A DNA stretch of 64,000 nucleotides, from NCBI GenBank assembly GCA_024743315.1, contig JANSWU010000002.1:480403-544402 (forward strand), given 5' to 3'. The translations under genes were made by a program, and so were the position numbers. Below, piece by piece: positions 26,884 to 36,204 of the stretch (position 1 is its first letter; every line of letters starts with the position of its first letter). The notes under the pieces were generated by a model that worked only from the letters and a program-made list of their open reading frames with translations, made no database searches and was not told where the DNA came from. This DNA is from Hyphomonadaceae bacterium. GTDB taxonomy: Bacteria > Pseudomonadota > Alphaproteobacteria > Caulobacterales > Hyphomonadaceae.

Positions 26884-27374
26884 TGGTGATAACAGCCCCA
26901 ATGGCTTTGCATATTCAGGCTCCAGGCGAGCGCGGTGGCAAAAATCTGAGCTTCTGCGTCCAGGATATTGCGGTCGCGATAGTCATTCCAAGCGCCGCTC
27001 CAGGTCTCCATACGGTATTGGAACAGGCCGGAATATGGTCCAGCCGGATTGATCACGTCCGACTGACCGCCGGATTCGCACATCATAACCTTGAACATTT
27101 TTTCCTCAGTCTCCGGATAAGGATGCAAAGCCCGCGCGGCGCTGATCCAAGCTCGGTATCGCGCGGTCGGATCTTTGGTTTCGGGCGACGGTGAAACAAT
27201 TGTCTCAGCGGCCACGTCATTAAGCGGCGGATATGGGGGGGCATCATCAATCGAGAGGTAGGATCGGATCGGTTGCAAAACCGACTCTGGGGCTGGGTGG
27301 AGACTGCCCCAGATCCAGCCTGCAAAACCTGACGCGATTATTAAAAGCACAATTAGAAGAATCCGCACGATCAC
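26880..27374 (-). CDS. Membrane-anchored lysozyme/transglycosylase-like protein
   Basis: A 164-residue protein with one N-terminal hydrophobic segment (MIVRILLIVLLIIASGFAG) followed by a proline-rich linker and a C-terminal domain. The domain has CESGGQSDVINPAGPYSGLFQ and then MQSHWGCYHH, the lysozyme-like/Rpf-SLT arrangement where the glutamate of CESGG would be catalytic. It probably cleaves peptidoglycan in the periplasm. Two cysteines (in CESGG and WGCYHH) could form a disulfide. It is smaller than classical lytic transglycosylases. Confidence 0.7.
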   Translation of the reverse strand: MIVRILLIVLLIIASGFAGWIWGSLHPAPESVLQPIRSYLSIDDAPPYPPLNDVAAETIVSPSPETKDPTARYRAWISAARALHPYPETEEKMFKVMMCESGGQSDVINPAGPYSGLFQYRMETWSGAWNDYRDRNILDAEAQIFATALAWSLNMQSHWGCYHH

Positions 27375-27479
27375 TCGCTCCGAGTAGATCCCCTAGTGCT
27401 TCTTGTTGATGCTAGCGTCCCGGGCCGTCACTTTCAATCAAGCTCTGCCTGCATCAGTCATTTGCCTGACTGGAAGAAT

Positions 27480-27555
27480 TGGTACGCCCAACAGGATTCG
27501 AACCTGTGACCTACTGATTAAAAGTCAGTTGCTCTACCAACTGAGCTATGGGCGC
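27480..27555 (-). tRNA. tRNA-Lys (anticodon TTT)
   Basis: A full cloverleaf of 76 nt read on the minus strand, with a GCGCCCA/TGGGCGT acceptor stem (one G-U pair), D-arm AGCTCAGTTGGTAGAGC, anticodon loop CTTTTAA and T-arm with GGTTCGAATCC. The CCA end is encoded at 27480-27482. Confidence 0.97.
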
Positions 27556-27670
27556 ATCCGAAGGGCCGACATAGTTGAGTGCCTGTCCGGGGTCAACGTT
27601 TTTTGGCTGCGCGATACCGACGCGTCTGCATAAACTTGTTTTCGCCAAGATCCGGGCGCAAACTGATGAA

Positions 27671-28264
27671 ATGAAAACCTTTATTTCCTGCAGCCTGGCG
27701 GCCCTATTCTGCGTCGCCTGCGCCTCGAACACCGCGCAAAAGACCGATTCAGCCGAATCTGAATCGCCGGGCGCAACGAAACGCGCCATCCAACAGTCGC
27801 AAGACGGGTTTGGCGAAGCGGCGATGTCCCCACTCGAAGATGTGAACCTGGTCCGCGACGAAATCCCAGATTACCTCAAAACCATTAAGAACCCTTATAA
27901 TGTCGAGACCGAAATTTCGTGCGACATGATCGCGCTCGAAGTTACTCGGCTGGACAGTCTCCTCGGGCGTGACTGGGATATACCTCCGCCGGACAAGAAA
28001 GGTCTAACGGAACGCGCTGCTGATGGTGCGTCGACGGCATTCCTGGATACGGTGTCATCAAGTGCGTCAGGCCTGATTCCATATCGCGGCATCGTGCGGA
28101 CGGTGACGGGTGCCAATCGTCATGCCAGCAAGGTTCGAAAAGCTTATGAGCGCGGATCGCATCGTCGAACATTCCTTAAAGCGATGGGGCTGGTCAAAGG
28201 CTGCGAGTATCCCGCCGCCCCCCTGCCCCTTCCTGAAGAAGATCCGAAAGTCGTATTCCGCTAG
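27671..28264 (+). CDS. Hypothetical lipoprotein
   Basis: A 197-residue protein of no recognised family. The start at ATG 27671 gives a short signal ending in a lipobox-like LFCVAC, so it is probably a lipoprotein; the open frame to 27575 reads into the tRNA region and is rejected. The rest is mixed charged sequence with [22 protein letters not shown], a hydrophobic stretch that could interact with membrane, and a basic C-terminal helix. The stop overlaps the end of tgt by four bases, tail to tail. Confidence 0.7.
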   Translation: MKTFISCSLAALFCVACASNTAQKTDSAESESPGATKRAIQQSQDGFGEAAMSPLEDVNLVRDEIPDYLKTIKNPYNVETEISCDMIALEVTRLDSLLGRDWDIPPPDKKGLTERAADGASTAFLDTVSSSASGLIPYRGIVRTVTGANRHASKVRKAYERGSHRRTFLKAMGLVKGCEYPAAPLPLPEEDPKVVFR

Positions 28265-29406
28265 TTTTTCACGACGTCCTTTGGCGCTGATTTCGTATGC
28301 GCCCAACGTGCGGATAAATCTGCCCTCAGGGTTTCAAATGTTGCTGATGCGATCGCATCACGCATGCGCTGCATCAGGGCCTGGAAAAAGGCTGTATTGT
28401 GCCAGCTCAATACCATGGACCCGAGATATTCACCCGAACGGATAAGGTGATGCAGATAGGCTTTGGAATACTCCTGGCTCGCCAGGCACGGCACCGCTTC
28501 ATCCAGCGGCGACAGATCTTCGGCAAATCGTGCATTTTTGAGATTGATCGGCCCGTCCCAGGTCCAGGCTTGGCCATGCCGCCCGGCTCGCGTGGGAAGG
28601 ACACAATCAAACATATCAATCCCGCGCGCGACCGCTTCGACCAGATCGATGGGTTTACCGACGCCCATAACATAGCGTGGTCGGTCTGAAGGCAGATGCG
28701 GCACGGTCATGTCGATGGTCCGGCACATCTGGTCATGGCCTTCGCCAACAGCGAGCCCGCCAATCGCGATGCCGCCAAAGCCTTGCGCCGCGACGGCTTG
28801 CGCGGAGGCGGCGCGAAGATCGGGATAATTTGAGCCTTGGACAATGCCAAACAAGGTCTGCGTGTCGCGTGAACCGAAGGCGTCGAGAGAGCGTTCGCCC
28901 CAGTCCAGGGACAATTTCATGGATCGTTCGGCTTCTTCATGGCTACACGGATAGTCGGTGCACTCATCCAGCTGCATGGAGATATCGGCCCCTAGCAAGT
29001 CTGCTTGTATCTCAATGCTGCGCGCCGGCGTCAGACGATGCTCTGAGCCATCAATATGACTTCGAAACGTGACGCCATCAGCATCCATTTTCCGTAATTG
29101 CGAGAGGGACCAGACCTGGAAACCGCCGCTATCGGTCAGCATCGGGCCGGACCACTTGCTAAAGGCGTGCAGCCCGCCCAAACGTTGGACGCGTTCGGCG
29201 CCGGGTCGAAGCATGAGATGGTATGTATTGCCGAGAATGATATCGGCGCCGGCTTGTTTGACCTGGTCAGTGTACAAGGCCTTCACCGTGCCCGCCGTCC
29301 CGACCGGCATAAAGGCAGGCGTGCGGATCTCGCCGCGCGGAGTCGACAAAACCCCTGTGCGTGCGGCGCCGTCATTGGCCGAAATATCAAACGGAAAGCT
29401 CGCCAT
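28261..29406 (-). CDS. tgt: Queuine tRNA-ribosyltransferase with altered zinc site
   Basis: A 381-residue tRNA-guanine transglycosylase that swaps preQ1 for G34 in GUN-anticodon tRNAs. Substrate and catalytic motifs look intact: [17 protein letters not shown], and FDCVLPTR with the nucleophilic aspartate. The zinc site is altered. The expected C-x-C-x2-C ahead of YSKAYLHH reads V305-P-C307-L-A-S310, so two of three cysteines are missing, while the later histidine (SWHN) remains. The start at 29406 overlaps the astB stop by one base, so tgt is co-transcribed with the AST genes. Confidence 0.9.
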   Translation of the reverse strand: MASFPFDISANDGAARTGVLSTPRGEIRTPAFMPVGTAGTVKALYTDQVKQAGADIILGNTYHLMLRPGAERVQRLGGLHAFSKWSGPMLTDSGGFQVWSLSQLRKMDADGVTFRSHIDGSEHRLTPARSIEIQADLLGADISMQLDECTDYPCSHEEAERSMKLSLDWGERSLDAFGSRDTQTLFGIVQGSNYPDLRAASAQAVAAQGFGGIAIGGLAVGEGHDQMCRTIDMTVPHLPSDRPRYVMGVGKPIDLVEAVARGIDMFDCVLPTRAGRHGQAWTWDGPINLKNARFAEDLSPLDEAVPCLASQEYSKAYLHHLIRSGEYLGSMVLSWHNTAFFQALMQRMRDAIASATFETLRADLSARWAHTKSAPKDVVKN

Positions 29407-30737
29407 TATCCGAGCTGATCCGTAAGGTCGAGGACATTGAGGAGGCCCTCGCGGGCGGTCAAACACTCATCAACAAATCTGGGGTCGGCCAGATCGGAAG
29501 CGCTCAAGCGATCGCGATAGGTTGCCCGAACCACATCTTGAAGCGCATCAATCTTCGCTTCATCGAGCAAAACGCCCTGATGGCAGGCCGCGCGCTCTTC
29601 AGCCGTCATCACCACGCGCAATCGCAGACAGGCTGGGCCACCACCGTTGCGCATGGATTGGCGGACATCAACGAACTGGACACGGCCAATGGGACCATTA
29701 CCCGCCACCATACGCTCACAAAAGGCCCTTGTGCTGTCAGTCTCCTGCGTCTCAAGCGGCGCCAGCAAAACGAGTCGATCTTCACCCGGCCATTGCAGCA
29801 GTTGCGAGTTGAACAAATAGGCACGAATGGCGTCTTCCAAAGGAACTTCAGCCTCCGGCACCATGACGGGTTTCAGCTCGAACAAGCCTTTTGACGCTTC
29901 GCGTAACGCTGCCAATGTGACGTCAGTATCCTCGAATGCAAACTCATGGAAAAACAGTGTGTCGAGCGTGCCAACGCAAACCACGTCATTGTGAAAAGCG
30001 CCTGCATTGATGGCTTTAGCGGCTTGTCGGGCGAACACGGTTCGGTCTGGCTTCAGATTATGTCCACGAGAAATGCTTTCACTGGCGAGCCTAGTTTGGC
30101 GGGCTGGAAATCCAACAACGCTTTCCCCTGCCTCGCGGCCGTAAACGAAAAGCTCCACCCCCTCACCCCCATGGTGACCGCATAACCGAACATGGTTGGC
30201 GGCGCCTTCATCGGCGAAATCGGCATGCATAGGCAACGCAGCATGGACGCTGAAATGCTCTTCCGAGCCAAAAATACTGGCCAGGGCGGAAACAGTCTCA
30301 GGGTGTTCGATGGATCGATGCAGCATTGAAGAGAGGTTGGCCGCGGTCAGGTGCAAACGGCCATCGCTGGTATCGCTCGAGGGCGAAACCGTGGCTGCAT
30401 TCGCCGTCCACATGGAGCTTGCCGAATAGGCCGCTTTTAACAATCGCGGCGCGCACTTCGATGCTGCCTCAATCATCTCGGCTGTGGAGCCGCTAAAACC
30501 GGCATCGACCAGGAATCCGAGGTTGGGTCGCTCGAGCGGCGGTAAGACTCCCTGCACAAAGCCCGCTCTGACCAGAAGCCGCATCTTTTCTAATCCCTGC
30601 AACGCCGCCTCGCGGGGATTGGAGACGTCGCCCGCATTCTTCTGACTGGCCAGATTACCATCTGACATACCGCCATAATTGTGGCTTGGCCCGATCAGAC
30701 CATCAAAATTGACTTCAAGTGTTTCGGTGGAAGACAT
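29406..30737 (-). CDS. astB: N-succinylarginine dihydrolase
   Basis: A 443-residue enzyme of arginine catabolism that converts N2-succinylarginine to succinylornithine, CO2 and two ammonia. It opens with [15 protein letters not shown] and carries [12 protein letters not shown] with the catalytic cysteine near residue 365, both diagnostic of AstB. The start at 30737 ([10 protein letters not shown]) fits the family; an upstream ATG at 30779 adds residues without support. The gap to astD is 111 bases and it overlaps tgt by one base. Confidence 0.95.
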   Translation of the reverse strand: MSSTETLEVNFDGLIGPSHNYGGMSDGNLASQKNAGDVSNPREAALQGLEKMRLLVRAGFVQGVLPPLERPNLGFLVDAGFSGSTAEMIEAASKCAPRLLKAAYSASSMWTANAATVSPSSDTSDGRLHLTAANLSSMLHRSIEHPETVSALASIFGSEEHFSVHAALPMHADFADEGAANHVRLCGHHGGEGVELFVYGREAGESVVGFPARQTRLASESISRGHNLKPDRTVFARQAAKAINAGAFHNDVVCVGTLDTLFFHEFAFEDTDVTLAALREASKGLFELKPVMVPEAEVPLEDAIRAYLFNSQLLQWPGEDRLVLLAPLETQETDSTRAFCERMVAGNGPIGRVQFVDVRQSMRNGGGPACLRLRVVMTAEERAACHQGVLLDEAKIDALQDVVRATYRDRLSASDLADPRFVDECLTAREGLLNVLDLTDQLG

Positions 30738-30848
30738 GGAAACCCCTGCCTTGTGCCTGTTGAAGGGCGCTCCTTGCACGCCCGAATGAATAAGGTCAGC
30801 ACTCGCCTCTCAACAGGCTCAGAGCGAGGCTGGAATTATCAGCGCTGT

Positions 30849-32303
30849 CTACTTCGGGAATCCCACCGCGCCAAGTCGGTTCGCCTGGTCCGAGACCTGG
30901 CTGGCTTGGGGCCAGGCGCAATAATCCGCAGCATAATAAGCGCCGGGGCGGAAATTGCCGGAATGTCCAGGCCCGCCAAATGGCATCTCGCCACTTGCCC
31001 CTGCCGTCGGACGATTGCGATTGAGGATGCCGGCTTTCATCTCCGCATGCGCGCGTAGCCATAGCGCGTCATCATCGCTCACCAGTCCCCCGGACAGGCC
31101 ATAATGGCTGTCATTGGCGCGTTGAATGGCATCGTCAAAACTGTCGACCCGAATGATCTGCATCAGCGGACCAAACAATTCTTCGTCGGGCACGTCCGTC
31201 GCGTCAGTGACATCAATGACGCCGGCCGTGACGAAGCCGCCTCCCCGATCCATGCGTTTTAGCCGCCGGAGAGATTTCCCGCCTTTCTTGGATAACATCA
31301 TCTGGAAATCGAGCGCATTCTGGGCCGCTTGCTCAGACACTAGCGGCCCCATGAAAGCGTCGGCTTCAGTATGATCTCCGATTTTTAGGTCTTTCGCGCG
31401 GGACACGATCGCATCTACAACCTGATCACCCCATTTTCCATTTGGCAGGATGACACGACGCGCGCACGAGCATCGCTGACCTGTTGTCAGAAATGCCGAC
31501 TGAGCTGCGATATCTGCAGCGGCATTGATATCGGCCGGATCCCAGACAATGAGGGGGTTATTGCCGCCCATTTCGAGTGCGAGAATAACTTCAGGCCGGC
31601 CGGCAAAATGCCGATGGAAGAAGAGACCCGTCTGGGCCGAGCCTGTGAATAGGAGCCCGTTAATATCACCATCAAGCAAGGCTGCGCCGGTATCACGGCC
31701 ACCCTGGACGATATTGAGCACGCCTTCCGGAAGGCCTGCCGCCTCAAACGCATCGGCCATGACATGCGCGACCGACGGCGCCAATTCGGATGGCTTGAAC
31801 ACACATGCATTGCCTGCGAGCAATGCGGGGACAATGTGGCCATTCGGCAAGTGCCCCGGGAAATTAAACGGACCGAATACAGCCATCACGCCATGCGGGC
31901 GGTGAGTCAGATGCATCGATCCAAAAGCGGCCTCGCTGAACGAGGTCCCGGCCCGTTCGACCTGCGCTTTGATCGAAATTGCCACTTTACCTGCCATCGC
32001 ACCAGCTTCGGCTTGGGCTTCCCAAGCGGTTTTCCCCATATCTGTGCTGATCGCCGTGGCGATATCATCTGAACGTTTTTTGACCTCTTCCGCATACGCT
32101 TCCAGAATGGTTGTGCGATCATGCTGAGGACGTCGGGCCCAATCGATTTGAGCCTGCCGCGCTGCGGCGACCGCTTCGGCGACCTGGTCTGCGCTGCTCG
32201 CCTGTCCGCTCCAGTTCGTTTCGCCATTGGCCGGATTGGTCTTTTCGAACCAATCGTCTTTGCCGTCCGACCAGCGACCATTGATATAGACACTCTTGGT
32301 CAT
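30849..32303 (-). CDS. astD: Succinylglutamate-semialdehyde dehydrogenase
   Basis: A 484-residue NAD-dependent aldehyde dehydrogenase. It has the ALDH glutamate segment LALEMGGNNPLI and the catalytic cysteine in TTGQRCSCARRV, and the cofactor-contact FGPFNFPGHLPNG is close to that of AstD. It oxidises N-succinylglutamate semialdehyde in the AST pathway. It starts one base after the astA stop. Confidence 0.93.
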   Translation of the reverse strand: MTKSVYINGRWSDGKDDWFEKTNPANGETNWSGQASSADQVAEAVAAARQAQIDWARRPQHDRTTILEAYAEEVKKRSDDIATAISTDMGKTAWEAQAEAGAMAGKVAISIKAQVERAGTSFSEAAFGSMHLTHRPHGVMAVFGPFNFPGHLPNGHIVPALLAGNACVFKPSELAPSVAHVMADAFEAAGLPEGVLNIVQGGRDTGAALLDGDINGLLFTGSAQTGLFFHRHFAGRPEVILALEMGGNNPLIVWDPADINAAADIAAQSAFLTTGQRCSCARRVILPNGKWGDQVVDAIVSRAKDLKIGDHTEADAFMGPLVSEQAAQNALDFQMMLSKKGGKSLRRLKRMDRGGGFVTAGVIDVTDATDVPDEELFGPLMQIIRVDSFDDAIQRANDSHYGLSGGLVSDDDALWLRAHAEMKAGILNRNRPTAGASGEMPFGGPGHSGNFRPGAYYAADYCAWPQASQVSDQANRLGAVGFPK

Positions 32304-32304
32304 A

Positions 32305-33327
32305 TTAATCCCTCAACCAGATACGCGCCTTGTCGCCGCGTTTGAGTTCCAATTTATCCAGCGTTTCCTGGCTGGTCATGAATCGGGTTTCACCAATCAC
32401 GGCGCCTTCGATCAGGCATGCGCGATATGACTCTAAATCGGTTCTAGCGGCGATGCCGGTGGATCCCGTCGCGGGCCCTATCTCGAGTTCCATGACCCGG
32501 CTTTCACGCGCCGTGCGTACCATATCACGATTGACTTGCATGATCGGCCCGCCATCAAAAATATCGACAACGCGCTCAAAAGTGAAACCTTCCCATTCTA
32601 ACAATTTGAAGGCTGGCACGCCATCCGTGTGGCAGCGCCCAATTACCTCTCTCGCTTCGGCGGGGAGAAGATCCACATAGATCGGGTATTTCGGCATCAG
32701 GTCGACGATGAATTGATTATTGGTCGTTGCGGACAGCAAATCGGCTTCCGGAAAGGACATTCGGAAAAAATGTCGTCCCAGGCATTCCCAGAATGGAGTT
32801 TCTCCTTGTGGGTCGACCACACCTCGCAGCTCGGCGATCACCTTCTCGCCGAACCATTCCGGCCGCGTCCGCATCAACAAATAGCGCGATTGCGCCAATA
32901 AGCGGCCGACGCCGCCGCCCCGGTGTTGGGGACGCAGAAATAAAGTGCCGACTTCAGTGCAACCAACAAACTCATTGGTCAGGATCAAGGCGTCGAGATC
33001 GAACCGGCGCTCGGCCTCCTGGCTCGCTTGGGCCAGTGTAATGATGCGATAATTGAAGAAAGGTGATTTGATCCCGACCCCAGCTTTGACCGCGCTACAG
33101 CCAGCCAATTCTCCGGTATCGATATTCTCGAGCATCATCAGGTACTTGCCGTACTCTGGCTGATCGAGCGTGCCGGCAAAGGAGGCCACGGCGGTTTCGA
33201 GATTCTTGCGCAGGATCTGTTCATCGACCGGAAGAGAGGTGAAACCCGGGCCGGATTCCACCGCCATGGAGTAAAATTCGTCAAAATCCGACAACCGCGC
33301 CGGACGCATCACATAGGGTGATTTCAT
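32305..33327 (-). CDS. astA: Arginine N-succinyltransferase
   Basis: A 340-residue acyltransferase that succinylates arginine from succinyl-CoA, the committed step of the AST pathway. AstA features are the early PARLSDFDEFYSMA segment, LFLRPQHRGGGVGRLLAQSRYLLM (a GNAT-like CoA site, given here as two shorter parts: LFLRPQHRGGG, VGRLLAQSR), and FFRMSFPEADLLS. ATG 33327 overlaps the stop of the M20 hydrolase gene (ATGA), so the two are translationally coupled. Confidence 0.94.
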   Translation of the reverse strand: MKSPYVMRPARLSDFDEFYSMAVESGPGFTSLPVDEQILRKNLETAVASFAGTLDQPEYGKYLMMLENIDTGELAGCSAVKAGVGIKSPFFNYRIITLAQASQEAERRFDLDALILTNEFVGCTEVGTLFLRPQHRGGGVGRLLAQSRYLLMRTRPEWFGEKVIAELRGVVDPQGETPFWECLGRHFFRMSFPEADLLSATTNNQFIVDLMPKYPIYVDLLPAEAREVIGRCHTDGVPAFKLLEWEGFTFERVVDIFDGGPIMQVNRDMVRTARESRVMELEIGPATGSTGIAARTDLESYRACLIEGAVIGETRFMTSQETLDKLELKRGDKARIWLRD

Positions 33328-34580
33328 TCCATCAACGCCTTGATTTTTTTAGCATTCAAGCGCCCATCCGCCAGCCGGTTCAAAAGCAAGCCAGACAATT
33401 GTGCGCGCTCAATGAAGCTCGACATGATCACATATTCTTCGGCTGAGTGAATGCGCCCCCCCATAACACCAAGCGTATCCACATTAGGAACACCAGCCGC
33501 AAAGATATTATTGCCTTCGCAGACCCCACCTGTGTCGACAAATTCTAGCGCCAGTCCGATCGCTTTACCGGTTTCAGAGACCGCGGTGAATAATTCTTGC
33601 TGTGCTGCATTGCGTGGCTTGGGCGGTCGATAAAAGCCGCCATGCATGTGACCGGAAATACCATCCCGCTCGCATGCCTGTTCGAGCAACCGTTCGACCT
33701 GTGCGCTGGCCCAAGCTGCAGCCTCTGCATCAGGTGCGCGCGCGCCAAAGCGAACGATGGCGAGATCGGGAACGATATTGACAGCACTACCGCCATCAAT
33801 GGCGCCGACATTGAAGGTCACGCCATCGCGTTGCCCGTTAAGGCCTTCCAGCGCCAGAACCATCGCCGCCGCCGCTTCAACCGCGCTGCGCCCCTCTTCC
33901 TTCGCGCGACCTGCGTGCGCCGAACGGCCGTGTAAGACAATATCAAAGACAGCCGACCCTTTGCGTCCACCGGACATGGCGCCGGTATCCATGCACGGCT
34001 CATAAGTCATCCCAATCATTGCGCCCGATTGCGCGGCTTCGGTGAGGAATGGCGCACTGGCGAAATTGCCGGTCTCTTCGTCAGGGGTGATGACAATTTG
34101 ATAGCCGAGCTTGTCCTTCAAAGGCCCTGCCTCAAACGCTTGTAAGGCGCCGAGCATAACTGACAGGCCGCCCTTCATATCGGACAGACCAGGACCATTA
34201 AACTTGCCATCGCCAAGGTCTTTGATGTCTGTGAACGTGTTTGGCGGAAACACCGTGTCATAGTGTCCGCTCATAATGATTTGCGTTTCGGCTGCTGGAC
34301 GCGACGAAATTCGAATGACAGGACCGGTCTCAAAGCCTTCAACCTGGCCCTGATCGTTCACCTTTTCGAACGGATCCGTCTTGATCAATTCGATATTGGC
34401 TTCAAGCGCGCTAAACGCATCACCAAGTTTCGGCGCCAGAGCCTCTAGCCCGTCCCTGTTCCAACTGCCTGTATTGATTTTCGCCCAGTCGAATGTGCGC
34501 GATTTCATATTTGAATCTAAGTCCGCGATCCGTTCGCAAATCGCTTCATCGTCTTTGGTTTTGACGCTGAGATCAGTCAT
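33324..34580 (-). CDS. M20-family metallohydrolase in the AST operon
   Basis: A 418-residue di-zinc amidohydrolase of the carboxypeptidase G2/DapE class. Metal ligands are visible in MSGHYDTVF (His), GPGLSDMKGG (Asp), DEETGN (Glu pair) and, near the end, GGRIHSAEEY (His). The dimerisation domain has GRSAHAGRAKEEGRSA. It heads the AST unit, where no astE is present. M20 enzymes include the succinyl-diaminopimelate desuccinylase, so a succinylglutamate desuccinylase role is an attractive inference but not shown. Confidence 0.85.
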   Translation of the reverse strand: MTDLSVKTKDDEAICERIADLDSNMKSRTFDWAKINTGSWNRDGLEALAPKLGDAFSALEANIELIKTDPFEKVNDQGQVEGFETGPVIRISSRPAAETQIIMSGHYDTVFPPNTFTDIKDLGDGKFNGPGLSDMKGGLSVMLGALQAFEAGPLKDKLGYQIVITPDEETGNFASAPFLTEAAQSGAMIGMTYEPCMDTGAMSGGRKGSAVFDIVLHGRSAHAGRAKEEGRSAVEAAAAMVLALEGLNGQRDGVTFNVGAIDGGSAVNIVPDLAIVRFGARAPDAEAAAWASAQVERLLEQACERDGISGHMHGGFYRPPKPRNAAQQELFTAVSETGKAIGLALEFVDTGGVCEGNNIFAAGVPNVDTLGVMGGRIHSAEEYVIMSSFIERAQLSGLLLNRLADGRLNAKKIKALME

Positions 34581-34615
34581 AGCCGCCTTGGTTTCACGCT
34601 TTCTTCAAAACAACA

Positions 34616-34641
34616 AGCCCCGGACGTGAAAGTCCGGGGCT
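34616..34641. terminator. Hairpin after the TPR gene, before the AST operon start
   Basis: A perfect 9-bp stem (agccccgga / tccggggct) with an eight-base loop. On the minus strand it is followed by TTGTTGTTTTG, a partial U-tract, so it probably ends the TonB-system operon and lies just ahead of the M20 gene. Confidence 0.7.
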
Positions 34642-34663
34642 CGCAAATTGTCTTCTGAGAGTT

Positions 34664-36043
34664 TTAGACGTCGCCGACAATCTCCGCGAGTTCCGCTTCA
34701 GCGGTCGCAAGACGCTCATCAACCGTTTGGCAGGTCTCTGGCGCATTGCCGATAACTTCAAGGTCTTCACAACGCTCTTTTTCTTTCTTGAAGTCATTGA
34801 CCTTGTTCTGGGCATCAAAAATGACCAGCGCGCGAGCGGTGTTGTCTTCTGCCGCCATAAAGTCGAGCCAGCCGCGTCCGCCGCGATTATTGGCATTTCG
34901 AAACGCCTCGCGGGCACCGGACCGGTCATCGCGCTCATAACGCGATTGTCCGACAAGCACCCAGGCCAGGCCGGCATTGTCCAGACCGCCTTTATTGATC
35001 GCATTGATCAGCGCTTCCTCGGCATTCGCCCATTGCTGCAACTCGCTATAGGAACGGCCAAGGCGCTCATACATTTTGCCATCTGGAGCCATTTGTGCGG
35101 CCCGCTCAATTACTGGAATGGCTTTATCAAACTCACGGGCCACCTGGTACAAGTTGGCGAGGAGTTCGAGCCGTTGATAATTGGATGAAATCCGCCCCGC
35201 ATTCATCTCTTTTTCGAGGATCTTTGCCGCCGCATAAGGTACATCAAACGAGTTGTAGAAGTTCACGATGCGCATGAGCTCATCTTCAGTTTGAAGAATA
35301 CCGCCCAGATACATGGCCTTTTGAACTTCAAACGCTTTGCGCTCTTGTCCACCGCGGAAATAGTCGCCGGCAATCGCATCCCAAAGACGGCGATCGGAGG
35401 GATCGCGCGCCAATAGCGTTTCGAGCAGTTCGGCTTTCTTGGCAAAATTGCCAGTCTGGTCATAGAGGAAGATCAGAAAGTCATAGACCTGACGCTCTGC
35501 GCCTGGACCATCTTCGGCAAAGACCTGTTCGGCCCAGCGAAGCGATTGCTGGAAATCGTCCATTTGCTGATACAGAACCGCAAGCGTCCACTTCTGTGAG
35601 CGATCCGGAACCCCGCCAGCCGCCATCCAACGATCATAGTATTGCAGCGCGCTCTCTTTATTGTCGACGGTCAAATAGATTTGCGCGATGTTGTAATAGG
35701 TCGACTTCAAAGCGTCGCCAGTGATGAAGCCGCGCGAGATCAATGTCTCGAGGTCGCGTACAGCGCCGGTATAGTCTTCTGTTTGAATCTTGATCGCAGC
35801 ACTGAGCTGGATCGCCGCGCCTTCTTCATAACAGTTCAATTCTTGCGACCGCAGCGCGTTTAGGGCCTGCAAGGCCGCTTGCGGATTTTCGTTCACCATC
35901 AGCTCTGTCTCGGCCTTGAGATAATTCTCAGCATTGGCTGAGCTGAACTGGGTTTCTTCACAGGCTTGGGCGGCGGCAGTGCCGACACCGATCGATGTCA
36001 TGATGGCAATGGCAGCAGCGCCCTTCATCAAGCTCTTAATCAT
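34664..36043 (-). CDS. Periplasmic tetratricopeptide-repeat protein of the TonB system
   Basis: A 459-residue protein with a signal peptide ending near GTAAAQA and many tetratricopeptide helices (TYYNIAQIYLTVDNKESALQ, GKMYERLGRSYSELQQWANA are examples). C-terminal residues from about 420 form a charged coiled-coil. Such proteins follow exbB/exbD/tonB in TtpC-type systems and probably scaffold the complex. AGGAG precedes ATG 36043. It lies 161 bases after tonB and has its own predicted promoter. Confidence 0.85.
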   Translation of the reverse strand: MIKSLMKGAAAIAIMTSIGVGTAAAQACEETQFSSANAENYLKAETELMVNENPQAALQALNALRSQELNCYEEGAAIQLSAAIKIQTEDYTGAVRDLETLISRGFITGDALKSTYYNIAQIYLTVDNKESALQYYDRWMAAGGVPDRSQKWTLAVLYQQMDDFQQSLRWAEQVFAEDGPGAERQVYDFLIFLYDQTGNFAKKAELLETLLARDPSDRRLWDAIAGDYFRGGQERKAFEVQKAMYLGGILQTEDELMRIVNFYNSFDVPYAAAKILEKEMNAGRISSNYQRLELLANLYQVAREFDKAIPVIERAAQMAPDGKMYERLGRSYSELQQWANAEEALINAINKGGLDNAGLAWVLVGQSRYERDDRSGAREAFRNANNRGGRGWLDFMAAEDNTARALVIFDAQNKVNDFKKEKERCEDLEVIGNAPETCQTVDERLATAEAELAEIVGDV

Positions 36044-36122
36044 TTCGTTTCACTCCTCTCCGCCGCTCGGGCGTCCAGTGTTCGATACCCGGACGAATGG
36101 GGTCGATTTCGGCATAAACACT

Positions 36123-36142
36123 GTTACATGAGCATATGTAAC
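36123..36142. promoter_or_regulatory. Palindromic operator candidate GTTACAT-N6-ATGTAAC
   Basis: A perfect 7-bp inverted repeat (gttacat at 36123-36129, atgtaac at 36136-36142) that overlaps the predicted -10 of the promoter in front of the TPR gene. The form and position suit a repressor site of the TetR/MarR kind; no regulator gene is adjacent. Confidence 0.45.
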
Positions 36143-36158
36143 TATATAACAATGTCAA
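36131..36158 (-). promoter_or_regulatory. Predicted promoter of the TPR gene
   Basis: On the minus strand TTGACA (36158-36153), a perfect -35, is followed after 16 bases by TATGCT (36136-36131) as -10. This would give a leader of about 80 nt before ATG 36043. It would let the TPR gene be expressed independently of the upstream exb-tonB genes. Confidence 0.55.
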
Positions 36159-36204
36159 GAATTTTGAGGCGGGGAGCACTTAGACTCCCCTGCCCGGTTT
36201 GGAT

